5,317 nucleotides of DNA from the NCBI GenBank assembly GCA_039029915.1, contig JBCCFD010000514.1, positions 1 through 5,317 of the forward strand, given 5' to 3'. This stretch comes from QQUD01 sp039029915 (lineage in GTDB: Bacteria; Chloroflexota; Anaerolineae; Promineifilales; Promineifilaceae). Shown here piece by piece: positions 5,317 to 5,317 of the stretch (the first letter of the stretch is position 1; the number at the start of each line of letters is the position of its first letter). Made by a program: the position numbers and the translations under genes. Below the pieces are notes generated by a model that saw only the letters and a list, made by a program, of their open reading frames with translations, did no database searches and was not told where the DNA came from.

Positions 5317-5317
5317 A

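Noticed and set aside
1..5317. CRISPR array, tRNA/rRNA genes, toxin-antitoxin, phage or defence genes
   Set aside because: No regularly spaced repeats, cloverleaf-like sequences or matching protein motifs were seen on either strand.

Overview
The window is 5,317 bp of bacterial DNA in which all confidently called genes lie on the minus strand. It has two parts: a cluster of signal-transduction genes (positions 209-3806) and an apparently intact insertion sequence (about 3821-5316). The first ~115 bases look like the tail of a convergent plus-strand gene. There is no rRNA, tRNA or phylogenetic marker, so any taxonomic statement is weak. The style of the kinase (short soluble N-terminus, compact membrane block, PAS, coiled coil, HisKA_3) and the response regulators resembles what I would expect from Chloroflexota or another large environmental genome rich in regulators. 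That is an impression, not a demonstration.

Layout, in minus-strand reading order. (1) An IS of the IS4 superfamily: a 433-aa DDE transposase with a full Y-(2)-R-(3)-E-(6)-K signature, flanked by imperfect 31-bp terminal inverted repeats that I found at 3821-3851 and 5286-5316 (22/31 matches, no gaps). (2) Only 14 bp beyond the inner IS edge, the start codon of a 530-aa membrane PAS histidine kinase of the NarX/DegS type. (3) A NarL/FixJ-type response regulator overlapping the kinase by 14 bp; these two form a classical, translationally coupled two-component pair. (4) A 176-bp non-coding gap with two inverted repeats and a weak promoter candidate. (5) A 148-aa stand-alone receiver with Glu where the phosphoacceptor Asp should be. 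(6) After 31 bp, a 238-aa OmpR/PhoB-type response regulator that is clearly a paralogue of the stand-alone receiver. A strong bidirectional terminator at 132-164 closes the cluster.

Working model: the kinase senses a membrane or cytoplasmic (PAS) signal and phosphorylates the NarL-type regulator. The degenerate receiver and its full-length OmpR-type paralogue form a second unit, in which the degenerate receiver may modulate the paralogue by hetero-dimerisation. The IS has replaced whatever lay upstream of the kinase. It brings terminator-like hairpins close to the start codon and leaves no recognisable Shine-Dalgarno sequence, so expression of the kinase pair in this strain is an open question.

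The two points most worth following up are the Asp-to-Glu pseudo-receiver beside its intact paralogue, and the IS insertion next to the kinase start. I did not find evidence of a wholly new type of system.
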